Positions 8,444-17,892 are shown, numbered from the stretch's first letter. The stretch is DNA of 64,000 nucleotides from Chloroflexus islandicus (GCF_001650695.1 NZ_LWQS01000038.1:248001-312000), one strand, 5' to 3'. Numbers and translations: made by a program. The notes: generated by a model from the sequence alone, not told the origin.

Positions 8444-10840
8444 TCATTCAGTCAGAGAATACACGACAATATAGTCAGCCCTTGGGTTCTGGCCGGCATT
8501 GGTGAAGTTGCCGCCGATGTACAGATCATTGCCCATCACGGCCAGCGCAAAAACCTCACCATTCAACGCGCTCTCGCCGCGGCCATTGTCGCCCAACGCC
8601 GACCATTGCGCGCCATTCCACACTGCAATGTTGTCAGCGGCTGGCATCCCGGCGACGTCGGTGAAAAAGCCGCCCACATACAGGTTGCCCTTGCTGTCTA
8701 CCGCCAGCGCGTTGACACGATCAGCCATCGCACCGTCACCGCGGCCATTGCTGCCCAGCGCCGACCATTGTCGTGTGGTCACATTCCAAACAGCCACGTA
8801 GTCGGCTTCGGCAATGCCGGCCACGTCGGTGAACGCGCCGCCAACGTACAGCTTATCGCTAGAAACCACCATCGCGGTGACTTCGCCGTTGAGCGTGCTG
8901 CCGCGACCATCATCCAGCGGCGCCCAACGGGTACCGTCCCACATTGCGATGAACGAGATGGTTGGGTCGCTGGCACTGGTGAATGAACCGCCGATATATA
9001 AGGCGCCATCTATCACCGTCATTGCCCACACGGCGCCCCGCACTGCGCTGTCACCGCTGCCTAACGCTTGCCAATCAGCGCCATTCCAGACCGCCACATT
9101 ATCAGCTTCAGGAATGCCTGCCGCATCTTGGAAGAATCCAGCAACGTAAAGATTGCCATCTTCAGCAATGAAAAGAACAGTCACCATATTCGTAAGCGCG
9201 CCATCGCCGCGGCCATTGTCGCCCAACGCCGACCATTGCGCACCGTCCCACACCGCGATATAGTCGGCAGCAGGGCCAGCCGCATCGGTAAACCAGCCGC
9301 CGGCGTAGAGGCGTGTGCCGTCGTGGCGCAGAACATTGATCTGGAGACCGTGTTGAAAAGCGCCTTGCGGATCAAGGTCTGACCACGCTTGACGAGTTGA
9401 ATCCCACATTGCTGCAAAAGGAGCAGCGCCCGCTTCGGCGAAATTGATCCCGCCGCTGGCCACGTAGACCTTATCGTCGGCAAACGTGATGGTACGCACC
9501 GGCGCGGTTAACACGCCGCCAGCGACGTGAGGAAGCGCTTGCCAGCGCGCACCATCCCACAGCGCAACGTAATCGGCAGCATCAATCGCTGCGACGTTGC
9601 TAACATTTCCGCCAACATATATCTGATTGCTCTGATCCACCGCGAGAGTAACCACAATATTGCGCAGGGCGCCATCGCCGTGGCCATTGCTGCCCAATGC
9701 GGCCCATGCCGCGCCATCCCACACTGCTACATAGTCGGCAGCCGCAATGCCAGCGAGATCGGTAAATGCGCCGCCGACATAGAGATTGCCGCGATGATCA
9801 AACGCTAAGGCATACACCTCGCCTGTTAGCGGGGTAAAATCGCTCCGGTCGCTCAATGCCGCCCATTGTGCGCCGTCCCACACTGCCAGATAGTCCGCAT
9901 GGGCAATGCCCGCTATATCGGTAAACAAGCCGCCCACATAGACCTTATCGCCAGCCACGACAATGGCCGCAACGAGATGGTTCAGCGCGCCATCACCTTG
10001 ACCATTGCTGCCTAACGCTGACCAGCGCCGGCCATCCCATGCGGCAATAAAGTCAGCCGCTGCAATGCTCGCGGCATCTTGGAAGAGACCGCCAGCATAC
10101 AAAATATCGCCAGCAACCGCCAATCTGCTCACTGCGTTAGCCAATGCGCCATCGCCTTGCCCATTGTCACCGAGCGCAGCCCAGCGCCGGCCATCCCACA
10201 CCGCCACATAGTCGGCAGCAGGAATACCGCTGGCATCGAGAAAGTTGCCGCCTACATACACCCGTTGGCCCGCGATCGCGATGCTCGCTACCGTCCCTTG
10301 GATCGCACCATCGCCTTTGCCATTATCACCAAGCGCAGCCCAGCGCCGGGTCGTTGTATTCCAAACTGCCACCCCATCAGCCTCGGCAATACCGGCAGCG
10401 TCGGTAAAGGAACCACCCACATAGACCAGATCGCCAGTGACAACAATGGTAGACACCAAGGCATTCAGCGCACCAAAGCCATTCGCGCCGCCGAGCGCCG
10501 ACCATTGCTGGGTGACAGGGCTCCAGACCGCCAGATAATCAGCTTCGGGAACGCCTGCCACATCAGTGAACGCGCCGCCAACGTACAGATTGCCATCGGC
10601 ATCATCGGCATCAAAGGCGATCGCAGCCACAAGATCATTAAATGGCACTCCTGCATCACTGCCAAGGTGGCGCCAGTTGGCGCTGTCCGGCGCCGCCGGC
10701 GTAACCGGACTCGATGAAGTATTTAATGGAAGGGGTGGTTGTGCCGGCAAATGACTGACACGCAACGCGATGACAATACCCGCTGCCGCAATGACGATCA
10801 TACCCGCTACCACAAGCATGATCCGGAATCGGTTATCCAT
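8444..10840 (-). CDS. Membrane-anchored 14-repeat beta-propeller-like protein
   Basis: The protein has 798 residues. An N-terminal transmembrane segment (IMLVVAGMIVIAAAGIVIAL) is followed by a short Pro/Ser linker. About 14 repeats of roughly 52 residues follow, each built as YVGGxFTDxAGIxxADxVAVWDG then WxALGxNGxGDGAL then VxxLxV. The pattern is like Kelch or propeller blades, and 14 would fit two seven-bladed propellers; that fold is inferred. Repeats 8 and 11 are degenerate. It is likely displayed outside the cell membrane; ligand and role are unknown. The ATG at 10840 is chosen because a GAGGGGGA ribosome site precedes it. A broken relative lies at 5844. Confidence 0.82.
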   Translation of the reverse strand: MDNRFRIMLVVAGMIVIAAAGIVIALRVSHLPAQPPLPLNTSSSPVTPAAPDSANWRHLGSDAGVPFNDLVAAIAFDADDADGNLYVGGAFTDVAGVPEADYLAVWSPVTQQWSALGGANGFGALNALVSTIVVTGDLVYVGGSFTDAAGIAEADGVAVWNTTTRRWAALGDNGKGDGAIQGTVASIAIAGQRVYVGGNFLDASGIPAADYVAVWDGRRWAALGDNGQGDGALANAVSRLAVAGDILYAGGLFQDAASIAAADFIAAWDGRRWSALGSNGQGDGALNHLVAAIVVAGDKVYVGGLFTDIAGIAHADYLAVWDGAQWAALSDRSDFTPLTGEVYALAFDHRGNLYVGGAFTDLAGIAAADYVAVWDGAAWAALGSNGHGDGALRNIVVTLAVDQSNQIYVGGNVSNVAAIDAADYVALWDGARWQALPHVAGGVLTAPVRTITFADDKVYVASGGINFAEAGAAPFAAMWDSTRQAWSDLDPQGAFQHGLQINVLRHDGTRLYAGGWFTDAAGPAADYIAVWDGAQWSALGDNGRGDGALTNMVTVLFIAEDGNLYVAGFFQDAAGIPEADNVAVWNGADWQALGSGDSAVRGAVWAMTVIDGALYIGGSFTSASDPTISFIAMWDGTRWAPLDDGRGSTLNGEVTAMVVSSDKLYVGGAFTDVAGIAEADYVAVWNVTTRQWSALGSNGRGDGAMADRVNALAVDSKGNLYVGGFFTDVAGMPAADNIAVWNGAQWSALGDNGRGESALNGEVFALAVMGNDLYIGGNFTNAGQNPRADYIVVYSLTE

Positions 10841-11114
10841 ACCTTCCCCCTCGCAACGATTGCCGGTTGGCATTCATATCGTCCCAAAGCCATTATCGAG
10901 CCGTTCTGGCTAGTGGGGCTGGTTCAAGCGGGAAGACAGGATGTTAGCCGGTGACGGAAGCGAGCGAGGATGGTATCGTTGCCACTAGCAGATCTTGGCA
11001 CGATCAATCTACATCACTTCAGTATCGCTGGAGAGGGAGCGGGTACAGATCGACTGGGATTCAGAAGGGCAGCGCTGGCGCAACTGCCCTCCATGCAACG
11101 ATGTAGCGGATACC

Positions 11115-11864
11115 CTACCCCGCCAGCATGCCCCACACGACGAGGGCGACCCCAATGACCCCGCTGGCGATCGCGGCATAATTCATATTGCGCGCCCACG
11201 TTGCCGCCGACGCGGCCAGTTCTTGCTCGCTTTTACGGCTAATCATAAAGGTTTGTTTGCTATTCGCGGGATGGCGAGCGATCGCGAGCCGGCCACCCTG
11301 ATCGATCGCCGTGCCGAGCACAAACACACGCGCACCCACTTCCAACCCGCGCTCGAATTCGCGCCGGCCTAACGTGCGGGTTGCGCCTGTCCACGGCTGG
11401 GGCGTCTCGACAAACCGGTTGCCGGTTTCGATCACCTCTAGCGTCGCCCCATCGGGCAACACCTGCACGTGACCACGCTCGTCGCGCACTAGAAACGGCG
11501 CGCGCCGTTCATTCTGCTCGATCTGCTCGCTGCGCCGCTCAACGCGGGTCTCTGGCTTGCCATTGGTCGTCGTTGTCACCCGTTCTTCGTACTCGCGGTT
11601 AACGGTGTAGGTATAGGCGACCAGTGGCTTCCCTGAGATCGGGCCGGCCAGCGGCGTCGCGCACTCGATCACGCCTTCGACTTCGCAGGGTTGGGTAAAG
11701 CCGCTTGCACCCAGTGCGGCGGTAATGCGCTGGTGAATGGCCGCCAGCGTCGCAGTATCATAGGTCTCTACTGCGTTGAGGGTGTGAAGTTTATTGGCAT
11801 TGGCGCGGGCGACGAAGAAAAAAATAACGGCCAGCACCAGCAATAAGACGCCGCCGATAACCAT
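11115..11864 (-). CDS. GIDE-domain (MUL1-like) membrane protein
   Basis: The 249-residue protein has a membrane helix at each end (VIGGVLLLVLAVIFFFVA and AAIASGVIGVALVVWGMLAG). Between them is a domain with CEVEGVIEC, a YTYTVNREYEER block, APFLVRDERGHVQVLPDGA and a late RRSEQEL stretch. This arrangement matches the GIDE domain that in eukaryotes precedes the RING finger of MUL1-type mitochondrial E3 ligases; there is no RING here. Bacterial members are of unknown function. Two hairpins follow its start region at 11924-11973, and the next upstream gene on this strand encodes a small helical protein. Confidence 0.75.
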   Translation of the reverse strand: MVIGGVLLLVLAVIFFFVARANANKLHTLNAVETYDTATLAAIHQRITAALGASGFTQPCEVEGVIECATPLAGPISGKPLVAYTYTVNREYEERVTTTTNGKPETRVERRSEQIEQNERRAPFLVRDERGHVQVLPDGATLEVIETGNRFVETPQPWTGATRTLGRREFERGLEVGARVFVLGTAIDQGGRLAIARHPANSKQTFMISRKSEQELAASAATWARNMNYAAIASGVIGVALVVWGMLAG

Positions 11865-11923
11865 GGTTCCTCCTTAGGGGAATGCGCGCTGCGATTGATG
11901 ATGATCCCAAGGAAAAAAGGTGC

Positions 11924-11973
11924 GGGCAGAGCGTTGCTCTGCCCATAGATTTGGGCAGAGTGCTGCTCTGCCC
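11924..11973. repeat. Two tandem GGGCAGAG hairpins
   Basis: GGGCAGAGCGTTGCTCTGCCC (11924-11944, shown as arms GGGCAGAGC and GCTCTGCCC) and a near copy at 11953-11973 lie between the GIDE gene and the small gene at 11982. They may terminate or punctuate transcription of the small gene on the minus strand. There is no T-run. Confidence 0.5.
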
Positions 11974-11981
11974 GGACAGAC

Positions 11982-12215
11982 TTAGTTATCCTTCTTGCCG
12001 CCCAACAACCCGCCGAGCAATGTCTTCGCCGCATCGATTTGCTCAGCGAGCGCGCCAACATCGCCCTTCAGCACCTGATCAATCTGAGCGGCGATCGGAT
12101 CGGGCAGCTTGTCTTTCAAGAAGCCGACCACAACATCAACCGCCTGCTGCGCCTGCTCGGCGCTGACCCCCGTCTTTTCCCGAATCAGGTCGACCAGCGT
12201 CTTGCCCGAACTCAT
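11982..12215 (-). CDS. Small helical hypothetical protein
   Basis: The 77-residue protein reads MSSGKTLVDLIREKTGVSAE, then a long helical stretch AQQAVDVVVGFLKDKLPDP, and ends in LLGGLLGGKKDN. I do not recognise it with certainty; the AEQAQQAVDVVVGFLKDKLP pattern recalls DUF2267/DUF937-like helical proteins. The ATG at 12215 has a well-placed GGAG site seven bases upstream; a longer frame from 12266 lacks one. No membrane segment or signal peptide is seen. It sits just upstream of the GIDE gene on the same strand but is separated from it by two hairpins. Confidence 0.68.
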   Translation of the reverse strand: MSSGKTLVDLIREKTGVSAEQAQQAVDVVVGFLKDKLPDPIAAQIDQVLKGDVGALAEQIDAAKTLLGGLLGGKKDN

Positions 12216-12287
12216 CGTAGTAGCTCCTTTGGTAGAAAGCCCTCCCCAACAATTGTAGTATAGCATCTCGCGTCAAGCGTGGCAGCG

Positions 12288-12316
12288 GTAGGGGCGGAGC
12301 AGTGCTCCGCCCCTAC
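12288..12316. repeat. 29-bp palindrome overlapping a gene end
   Basis: GTAGGGGCGGAGCA and its reverse complement TGCTCCGCCCCTAC pair around a single G. The right end overlaps the last bases of the 2H phosphoesterase gene, so the palindrome supplies its stop-codon region. It belongs to the GTAGGG-type palindrome family of this window. Confidence 0.6.
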
Positions 12317-13077
12317 CGCGCGGTGCGAAAGAAGGTCACCATGTCGAGCATACCGTACAAGCTGGCGCTGGTGAAGGTAATGCTCGTGCCGCCGGTATGG
12401 CGCAAGACCAGCTCCTCCCACGCCGGCAATTCGGCTTCAGCTTGAGCAGCCAGCGCCGGATCGGCGAAATAGCCAAGCGTGACGTGCGGCAGATACGGCT
12501 CATACGCAGCAATGCCGAAGCGATGGCGAAAGCTGGCATTCCACGCGCTGCGCAGCTCGACCAGCATGGCGAAGGCTTCGCGAGTAGCCGGCGTCGGGGC
12601 CAGCAACGCTACTAAGGCCGACTGCTGCACGATGACCAGCCGGTTGACGGTAAAGCCCACTTGCCATCCCCGCCGGCGGATGAGCGGCGAGCCGGCGATC
12701 GTGCCGCTGATCAGATTGCCATGGCTGAGCGCGCCGGGAATATCGAGCAAGAGGTCATCCATGCGCTGGCGCGCCTGTGGCAGTGCTTGATCAACATTCC
12801 CATCGTTTGGCCCATCCCACAGCGTCACGTGATAGGTCGCCGGCGGCAGCGCGCAAAACAGGTACCGGCGCAAGAGCGCATCCGGATCGAGAACACACAT
12901 CGCCGCGCGCAAACCGCGGTAGAGAGTATATTCCGGGATGGCGTCGAGCGCGCAGTCGAGCCGCAACCACGGCCCGTCACGGCGCAGCCCGATGTTGTCG
13001 AAGAGGATGGTTAAGCCGCGATAGGTGGCCCAGCGTGGCGTGAACCCGGCGATTTTGGGGTTGGCGATGGTCAACAT
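12313..13077 (-). CDS. 2H phosphoesterase-superfamily protein (2'-5' RNA ligase-like)
   Basis: The 254-residue protein carries two H-x-T motifs spaced as in the 2H phosphoesterase fold, YHVTLWDG and LPHVTLGYF. The layout resembles DUF1868/2'-5' RNA ligase-like proteins, which hydrolyse or ligate 2',3'-cyclic or 2'-5' phosphodiester ends. The true substrate is unknown. The ATG at 13077 is preferred over an upstream TTG. The last codons lie in a palindrome at 12288-12316. The neighbours do not suggest a pathway. Confidence 0.75.
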   Translation of the reverse strand: MLTIANPKIAGFTPRWATYRGLTILFDNIGLRRDGPWLRLDCALDAIPEYTLYRGLRAAMCVLDPDALLRRYLFCALPPATYHVTLWDGPNDGNVDQALPQARQRMDDLLLDIPGALSHGNLISGTIAGSPLIRRRGWQVGFTVNRLVIVQQSALVALLAPTPATREAFAMLVELRSAWNASFRHRFGIAAYEPYLPHVTLGYFADPALAAQAEAELPAWEELVLRHTGGTSITFTSASLYGMLDMVTFFRTAR

Positions 13078-13254
13078 AGTGACCAAAACATTCTGTTATG
13101 AGCTGAAGACGCAAAGGCGCAACAAGGGTTTACCCACCTGCTTTGAATTGTTACGCCTTTACGATTGGCATGACTTCCTCTTCGCGGAGAAAAGTGTTCA
13201 CAAGGGTTGCCTACGAACGAACAGATGGCGGCGGTGACGGCAGAAGATTGCGCA

Positions 13255-13305
13255 GGCAAGGGCGGGCAGCGATAGAGCGCTACGCTCTCGCAACCCGCCC
13301 TTGCC
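13255..13305 (-). terminator. Hairpin after the sugar-binding protein gene
   Basis: GGCAAGGGCGGG (13255-13266) pairs with CCCGCCCTTGCC (13294-13305), with a smaller GAGCG/CGCTC hairpin inside. It starts 6 bp after the stop of the solute-binding protein gene on the minus strand. The position fits a transcript end for the ABC operon, though no T-run is present. Confidence 0.5.
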
Positions 13306-13311
13306 AAACGA

Positions 13312-14667
13312 TTAACCCTCGCGCGCCTTCAGATCCTCGAGGATCGGCTTAGCGCCCTGCGCCAGTTCATCATTCACCGCGGCGAAGACCGCGCTCGGCG
13401 CTTCGCCGTTGACGATGATCCGCTCAAGGCCCTTGCCGATGATCTGGTCGCCGTTGCGCACGAAGACGCGCGCCGCATCTTGGGCCCGCGTCTTGGGCAA
13501 CTGATCAACCGCCGTCTTGAAGTTGGGGTTCTGCTTAAAGAACTCGACCATCTCCGGCGTCTGCTTGGTGCTGATCCGCACCGGCATGTAGCCCGTGCTG
13601 CGCGCCCAAATGCCGGCGTTGGCAGTGCTGGTGGCAAACGCGATATACTTCATCGCCGCCAGTTGCTTTTCGGCTGGGGCGCGGCTGACGATCGCCAACC
13701 CGGCGCCGCCGGTCGGGCAGCCGAAGTTGGTCTCTTTGGGCAGGAAGCCGACACCGACCGGGAAGGTGGCAGTAGACTGAATACCGGCCAGCGCGCCGGT
13801 CGAGGCCATCATCGAGGCAATCGCACCGCCGAGGAAGTCTTGGTTGAGGTTGGTGTTGAGCACTGCCCACTTGTTCTTGACCACGGTGTCTTGGTAGAAC
13901 TGGGCCGCCCGCAGCGTGTTGGGGTCGGTCATGGTCATGGTGAAGTCGGGCTGCGAGTACTGGCCGCCAAACTGCCAGACCACGCCTTGGAACAGCCACG
14001 CGATGTAGCTGGCGCCGTTGGGGTGGCCAAACGCGGCCCGGCTGCCATCGCTCTTGACCAGCTTCGGCGCCCACTCGCTAAACTCGGCCCACGTCTCAGG
14101 CGCGCGATCGGGCAGGCCCGCCTCGGCCCAGATCGCCTTGTTGTAGTAGAAGAGCGGCGTGCTGCGCGCGAACGGGATCCAGTAGTGAACACCCTTGCGC
14201 ACGCCTTCGTTGAGCAACACCGGCTCGAAGTCGTTGAAGTCGAGGTTGACCTGCTTGGCCAGATCGTCGAGCGCGGTGATCGCGCCAGCCAGATAGAAGC
14301 CGAACCACCACACATCCGAGAGCAGGATCACATCGGGCGTGGTGTTGGCCTGCAATGCTGCCGTAAACTTCTGCGCCGTCTCTTCGTAGCTGCCTTGGAA
14401 CTGATACTCGACCTCGACCTCGTTCTGCGACTCGTTAAACGACTTGACCATCGCCTGCTCGGCTTCACCCAGATTGCCGCTGAACGAGCCCCAGTAGGTA
14501 ATCTTGACCTTCGAGCCGGGTTGGCTAACCACTGCCGGAGCTTGGGTGGCCTGCGTTCCCGTCTGCCCGCCCTGCCCGCTCTGGTTGCCACAAGCCGCCA
14601 ACACCGCCGCACCGCCACCTGCCATCATCAGGCGCAACAACTCGCGCCGGGTAAACGTCCGCTTCAT
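13312..14667 (-). CDS. ABC transporter sugar-binding lipoprotein (family 1)
   Basis: The 451-residue protein has a signal region with twin arginines and a lipobox (TRRELLRLMMAGGGAAVLAAC), so it should be exported, possibly by Tat, and lipid-anchored. The mature part is a family 1 (UgpB/MalE-like) solute-binding protein: ITYWGSFSGNLGEAEQAMV, LLSDVWWFGFYLAGAI, PFARSTPLFYYNK and a late KQTPEMVEFFKQNP. It is the third gene of an operon after two CUT1 permeases. The substrate is probably an oligosaccharide or glycerol-phosphate type compound; the sequence does not settle which. Confidence 0.9.
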   Translation of the reverse strand: MKRTFTRRELLRLMMAGGGAAVLAACGNQSGQGGQTGTQATQAPAVVSQPGSKVKITYWGSFSGNLGEAEQAMVKSFNESQNEVEVEYQFQGSYEETAQKFTAALQANTTPDVILLSDVWWFGFYLAGAITALDDLAKQVNLDFNDFEPVLLNEGVRKGVHYWIPFARSTPLFYYNKAIWAEAGLPDRAPETWAEFSEWAPKLVKSDGSRAAFGHPNGASYIAWLFQGVVWQFGGQYSQPDFTMTMTDPNTLRAAQFYQDTVVKNKWAVLNTNLNQDFLGGAIASMMASTGALAGIQSTATFPVGVGFLPKETNFGCPTGGAGLAIVSRAPAEKQLAAMKYIAFATSTANAGIWARSTGYMPVRISTKQTPEMVEFFKQNPNFKTAVDQLPKTRAQDAARVFVRNGDQIIGKGLERIIVNGEAPSAVFAAVNDELAQGAKPILEDLKAREG

Positions 14668-14828
14668 GCTCGCTCCTCGTGTGACATCTGCGAACCTACG
14701 AACCCGCGTGAACGTCGAGCGTTCACTCTATTGCATACGGCCCACTGCCGTGATGCACGACCTATGAGGGCATTGCGCGCAATGCCGGCATTACACCGTC
14801 ATGCCGGCATTACAGCGTCATGCCCCTC

Positions 14829-15719
14829 CTACCCCTTCACCGCACCGGCGGTCATTCCTTCCACGATCGCCCGCTGGGCCAGCAAGAACCCAATCAACAC
14901 CGGCACAATCAGGAAGAGCGACCCGGCCATGACCACGCCCCAATTGGACAAGCCCTCGCTATTGCGCAGCCAGAAGACGCCAATCGGCAGCGTGCGCATA
15001 TCGGTGGTGTTGGTAACAATCAGCGGCCAGAGGAAGTCGTTCCACTTGCTCACCACCGACAACAGCGCCATCGTCACGATCGCCGGCTGGGCAATCGGCG
15101 CCACGACGCTGAACAGAATGCGGAAATGACCCGCACCATCGACCCGCGCCGCTTCGAGAATCTCGCGCGGCACGGCCAGAAAGGCTTGGCGGAGCAAGAA
15201 GGTGCCGTAGGCAATGGCCGCTCCCGGCACAATAATGCCTTGGTAGGTATTGATCCAGCCGAGCCGGGCCACCGTCAGATAATTCGGCACAATCGTGATC
15301 TCAACCGGCACCATCAGCGCCGCCAACAGCAGCAGAAAGACCAAATCTTTGCGCGGGAAGCGCAAGTAGGCCAATGCGTAGGCCGAGAACAAGGCCAAAA
15401 TCACTTCCGCCGCCGCGCCAAAGAAGGTGGTGATTAAGCTATTCACGTAATAGCGGCCAAACGGCGCCGCCTGCCACGCCGCCGGAAAATTGGCCAGTGT
15501 CGGGTTCGCCGGCCACCAAGTCACCGGCAGCGAATAGATTTCGCGCGTCTCTTTAAACGCGGCCATCACTGTCCAATACACCGGCAATCCAATCACGACC
15601 ACCACCACCAGCATCGCCACATAACCAGCGATCCGCCACGCCACCAGCGAGAGCGGCGTCGATCGCCGGCGAACAGCCACCGGCGTGATTGTGCGCTCAA
15701 TGTCGTTCGTCACCGCCAT
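14829..15719 (-). CDS. CUT1-family ABC sugar permease (MalG/UgpE type)
   Basis: The 296-residue inner-membrane protein has six predicted helices. The ATPase-contact EAA loop is EAARVDGAGHFRILFSVVAPIAQPA. The shorter N-terminus and the ending TAGAVKG (variant of the MalG/UgpE signature) place it in the second-permease class. It should pair with the permease encoded just upstream (55 bp). No ATP-binding subunit is encoded in the window, so the pair probably shares a common MsmX/UgpC-like ATPase encoded elsewhere. Confidence 0.92.
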   Translation of the reverse strand: MAVTNDIERTITPVAVRRRSTPLSLVAWRIAGYVAMLVVVVVIGLPVYWTVMAAFKETREIYSLPVTWWPANPTLANFPAAWQAAPFGRYYVNSLITTFFGAAAEVILALFSAYALAYLRFPRKDLVFLLLLAALMVPVEITIVPNYLTVARLGWINTYQGIIVPGAAIAYGTFLLRQAFLAVPREILEAARVDGAGHFRILFSVVAPIAQPAIVTMALLSVVSKWNDFLWPLIVTNTTDMRTLPIGVFWLRNSEGLSNWGVVMAGSLFLIVPVLIGFLLAQRAIVEGMTAGAVKG

Positions 15720-15774
15720 ACCTAATCCGTGTCTATATCATCACAACCGTGTGAATCCGTATCCCCGCCCACCA

Positions 15775-16695
15775 TCATCCATACGTCACTTGCCGCTCGA
15801 CATAGCGGATCTGTACGATGGTCAGCGCCAGCATGATGAGGAACAACACGATCGCCACCACCCCCGCCTTGCCGGCGTCATACGAGACAAACCCTAGCTC
15901 GTAGAGGTGGAAGATCAGCGTCGTCGTCACATCAGCCGGGCCGCCATTGGTCAGCACGCGGATGAGGTCGAAGGATTGAAAACAGGTCAAAATGCTGGTT
16001 ACTGACAAGAAGAAAGCCACCGGCGACAAACCGGGCAGGGTCACGTTCCAGAAGCGTTCCCATGCGCCAGCGCCATCAACCCGCGCCGCGTCGTACAACT
16101 CGCGGGGAATGGTTTGCAGGCCAGCGAGGTAGATCACCACCGCGTAACCCATGTTCTTCCACACATAGACCATAATCACCGCCGGCATGGCCCAGAACGG
16201 ATCGACCAGCCAGTTCGGCGAGTCGAGACCGATAAAGCCGAGCAGTTGGTCGATCAAACCGTAGCGCGGGTCAAAGATATAGCTCCAGACCACTGCCACC
16301 ACAGCGCCCGACATCACCACTGGCGCAAACACAATCGCGCGCGCCGTGTTGCGGTAGCGCAGCGACTGGTTGAGCAACAGCGCCAACAACAGCCCCAATA
16401 CCAGCGTTAGACCCACCGACCAGACGGTAAAGGTGGCCGTTTGCCAAATGATGTTCCAGAAACGGGGGTCGCTGAAGGCAGAGATATAGTTTTGCAGACC
16501 GACAAACGGCATTGTCGGGCGCAGAAAATCCCAGCGCACCATGCTGAGATAGACGTTGTAGAGCAGCGGCCAATAGGTGAATACGCTAAACAGCAACAGA
16601 TTCGGGCCAATAAAGAGGGCGAAGAGCAACCATTCACGATGCTCGCGCCGTAGCGTATTCGGATGGCGCTCTTGATGCGGCGTGTACGTGGCCAT
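15775..16695 (-). CDS. CUT1-family ABC sugar permease (MalF/UgpA type)
   Basis: The protein has 306 residues from the ATG at 16695 (an in-frame TTG at 16707 is less likely). Six membrane helices and the EAA loop YDAARVDGAGAWERFWNVTLPGLSP identify a UgpA/LacF-like permease. It is the first gene of the operon; the second permease and the binding lipoprotein follow. A palindrome with a central CG lies about 80 bp upstream and may be a regulator site. Confidence 0.92.
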   Translation of the reverse strand: MATYTPHQERHPNTLRREHREWLLFALFIGPNLLLFSVFTYWPLLYNVYLSMVRWDFLRPTMPFVGLQNYISAFSDPRFWNIIWQTATFTVWSVGLTLVLGLLLALLLNQSLRYRNTARAIVFAPVVMSGAVVAVVWSYIFDPRYGLIDQLLGFIGLDSPNWLVDPFWAMPAVIMVYVWKNMGYAVVIYLAGLQTIPRELYDAARVDGAGAWERFWNVTLPGLSPVAFFLSVTSILTCFQSFDLIRVLTNGGPADVTTTLIFHLYELGFVSYDAGKAGVVAIVLFLIMLALTIVQIRYVERQVTYG

Positions 16696-16777
16696 AGCGT
16701 CTCGCAATCGGCTGTCGTTCCAATAGCTACGCTATGGTAGAGGGTTCAGGTTAATCAGTCATCATTGAAGTATTAAG

Positions 16778-16787
16778 TTAACGTTAA
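16778..16787 (-). promoter_or_regulatory. Candidate LacI-type operator before the ABC operon
   Basis: TTAACGTTAA is a perfect 10-bp palindrome with the central CG typical of LacI-family operators, set in AAGTTAACGTTAAACTT. It lies about 80 bp upstream of the first permease gene. No LacI regulator gene is in the window, so this is only a candidate. Confidence 0.35.
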
Positions 16788-16799
16788 ACTTCTGCCATG

Positions 16800-17760
16800 A
16801 TGCTATTAAGCAGAGGTAGCCCAACGGGTAAAGCGTACCCCTCCCGTAAGAGCGGGAGATTGCTTCGCCGCCTGCGGCGGCGAAGCAATGACAACCGAGG
16901 AGCGCGGGCTGTTGACCCTCACCCCCCGGCCGTACGGTGGGAGAGGGGGAGCCGCGGGAGGGCAAACACGGCGCTATGGGAACGGAACGCAGCAGCGCAC
17001 CCCTCCCGCTCCTCAGTTGTCATTGCGAGGTGCGCGGGCAGGGCAAGGCTCTGCCCGCGCGCCGAAGCAATCCCCCACTTCAGCGCCATGGGTCGCTGAG
17101 CGGATCCCCGCTTGTGCGCATAAGCGATCGCTTCGCCTCCCGGCGCGCTAGACCAACCGGAAAGCGTACCCCTCCCGTAAGAGCGGGAGATTGCTTCGCC
17201 GCCTCCGGCGGCTCGCAATGACAACCAGAGAGCGCGGGCTGCTGGCCCTCACCCCCCGTCCCCCTCTCCCGCTGGGAGAGGGGGCGCAACTTGCTCCCGC
17301 CCCCAGCGGAGTTCAAGGGCGGACAGAACATCTCAGGGCCGGGCTAGGCTTACGAAGCCCGCTGCGCGGGCTGTTGACCCTCACCCCCTGCCCCTCTCCC
17401 GCTGGGAGCGGGGGCGCAACTTGCTCCCTCCTCCAGCGGGCTGATGCCCCCACCCCTTGCCCCTCCCCCGCTGGGGGAGGGGTGATGGGGAGCGCAGCAT
17501 GGAGCTTTACGCCATTGCACAGCGATCAACCGTTGTCATCAATCAAATGTTCTGCCCGCCCCTGAACCCAGCGGGGATGGGGGGCAACTGGGCGCTCCCA
17601 CAGCATCGCCGCACGCGCGGCGTCTCTACCCATTCCTCACCCCTTGGCGCTCTCTGCGGAGCCGGACAGCCGTCCGGCTCTACTGCGCCTTTGCGTTTTC
17701 ATCCTCTGCGCCTTTGCTCGCTTTGCGCCTTGGCAGTGTACACTCACCCCTAGGCTGCTC
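16800..17760. repeat. Dispersed repeat field, no gene
   Basis: A unit with CCCCTCCCGTAAGAGCGGGAG, GATTGCTTCGCCGCC and CGGCGG occurs twice (from 16828 and from 17167). It is mixed with CATTGCGAG/GAAGCAATC units and four CCCTCACCCCC...CCCCTCTCCCGCTGGGAG composite units (17240-17490). A hairpin GAGCCGGAC...GTCCGGCTC lies at 17659-17680. GCGCCTTTGCG units follow to 17740. No coding region is supported between 16696 and 17892. Confidence 0.7.
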
Positions 17761-17892
17761 CATTCATTTCATTTGCAACGTTCGGTCACAATGGCGCGTA
17801 TCTTTTGGTGCAGACAGCACGGTTTGGAATCACGCCAGTATGGATAAGATGCTACGATATAAGCAGCCTCTACCACACGAAGCGAGATAGGT

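Noticed and set aside
13480-15129. 549-codon plus-strand frame across the solute-binding protein and permease genes
   Set aside because: It runs antisense to two genes with clear family motifs and crosses their boundary; low-complexity His/Arg/Gly content.
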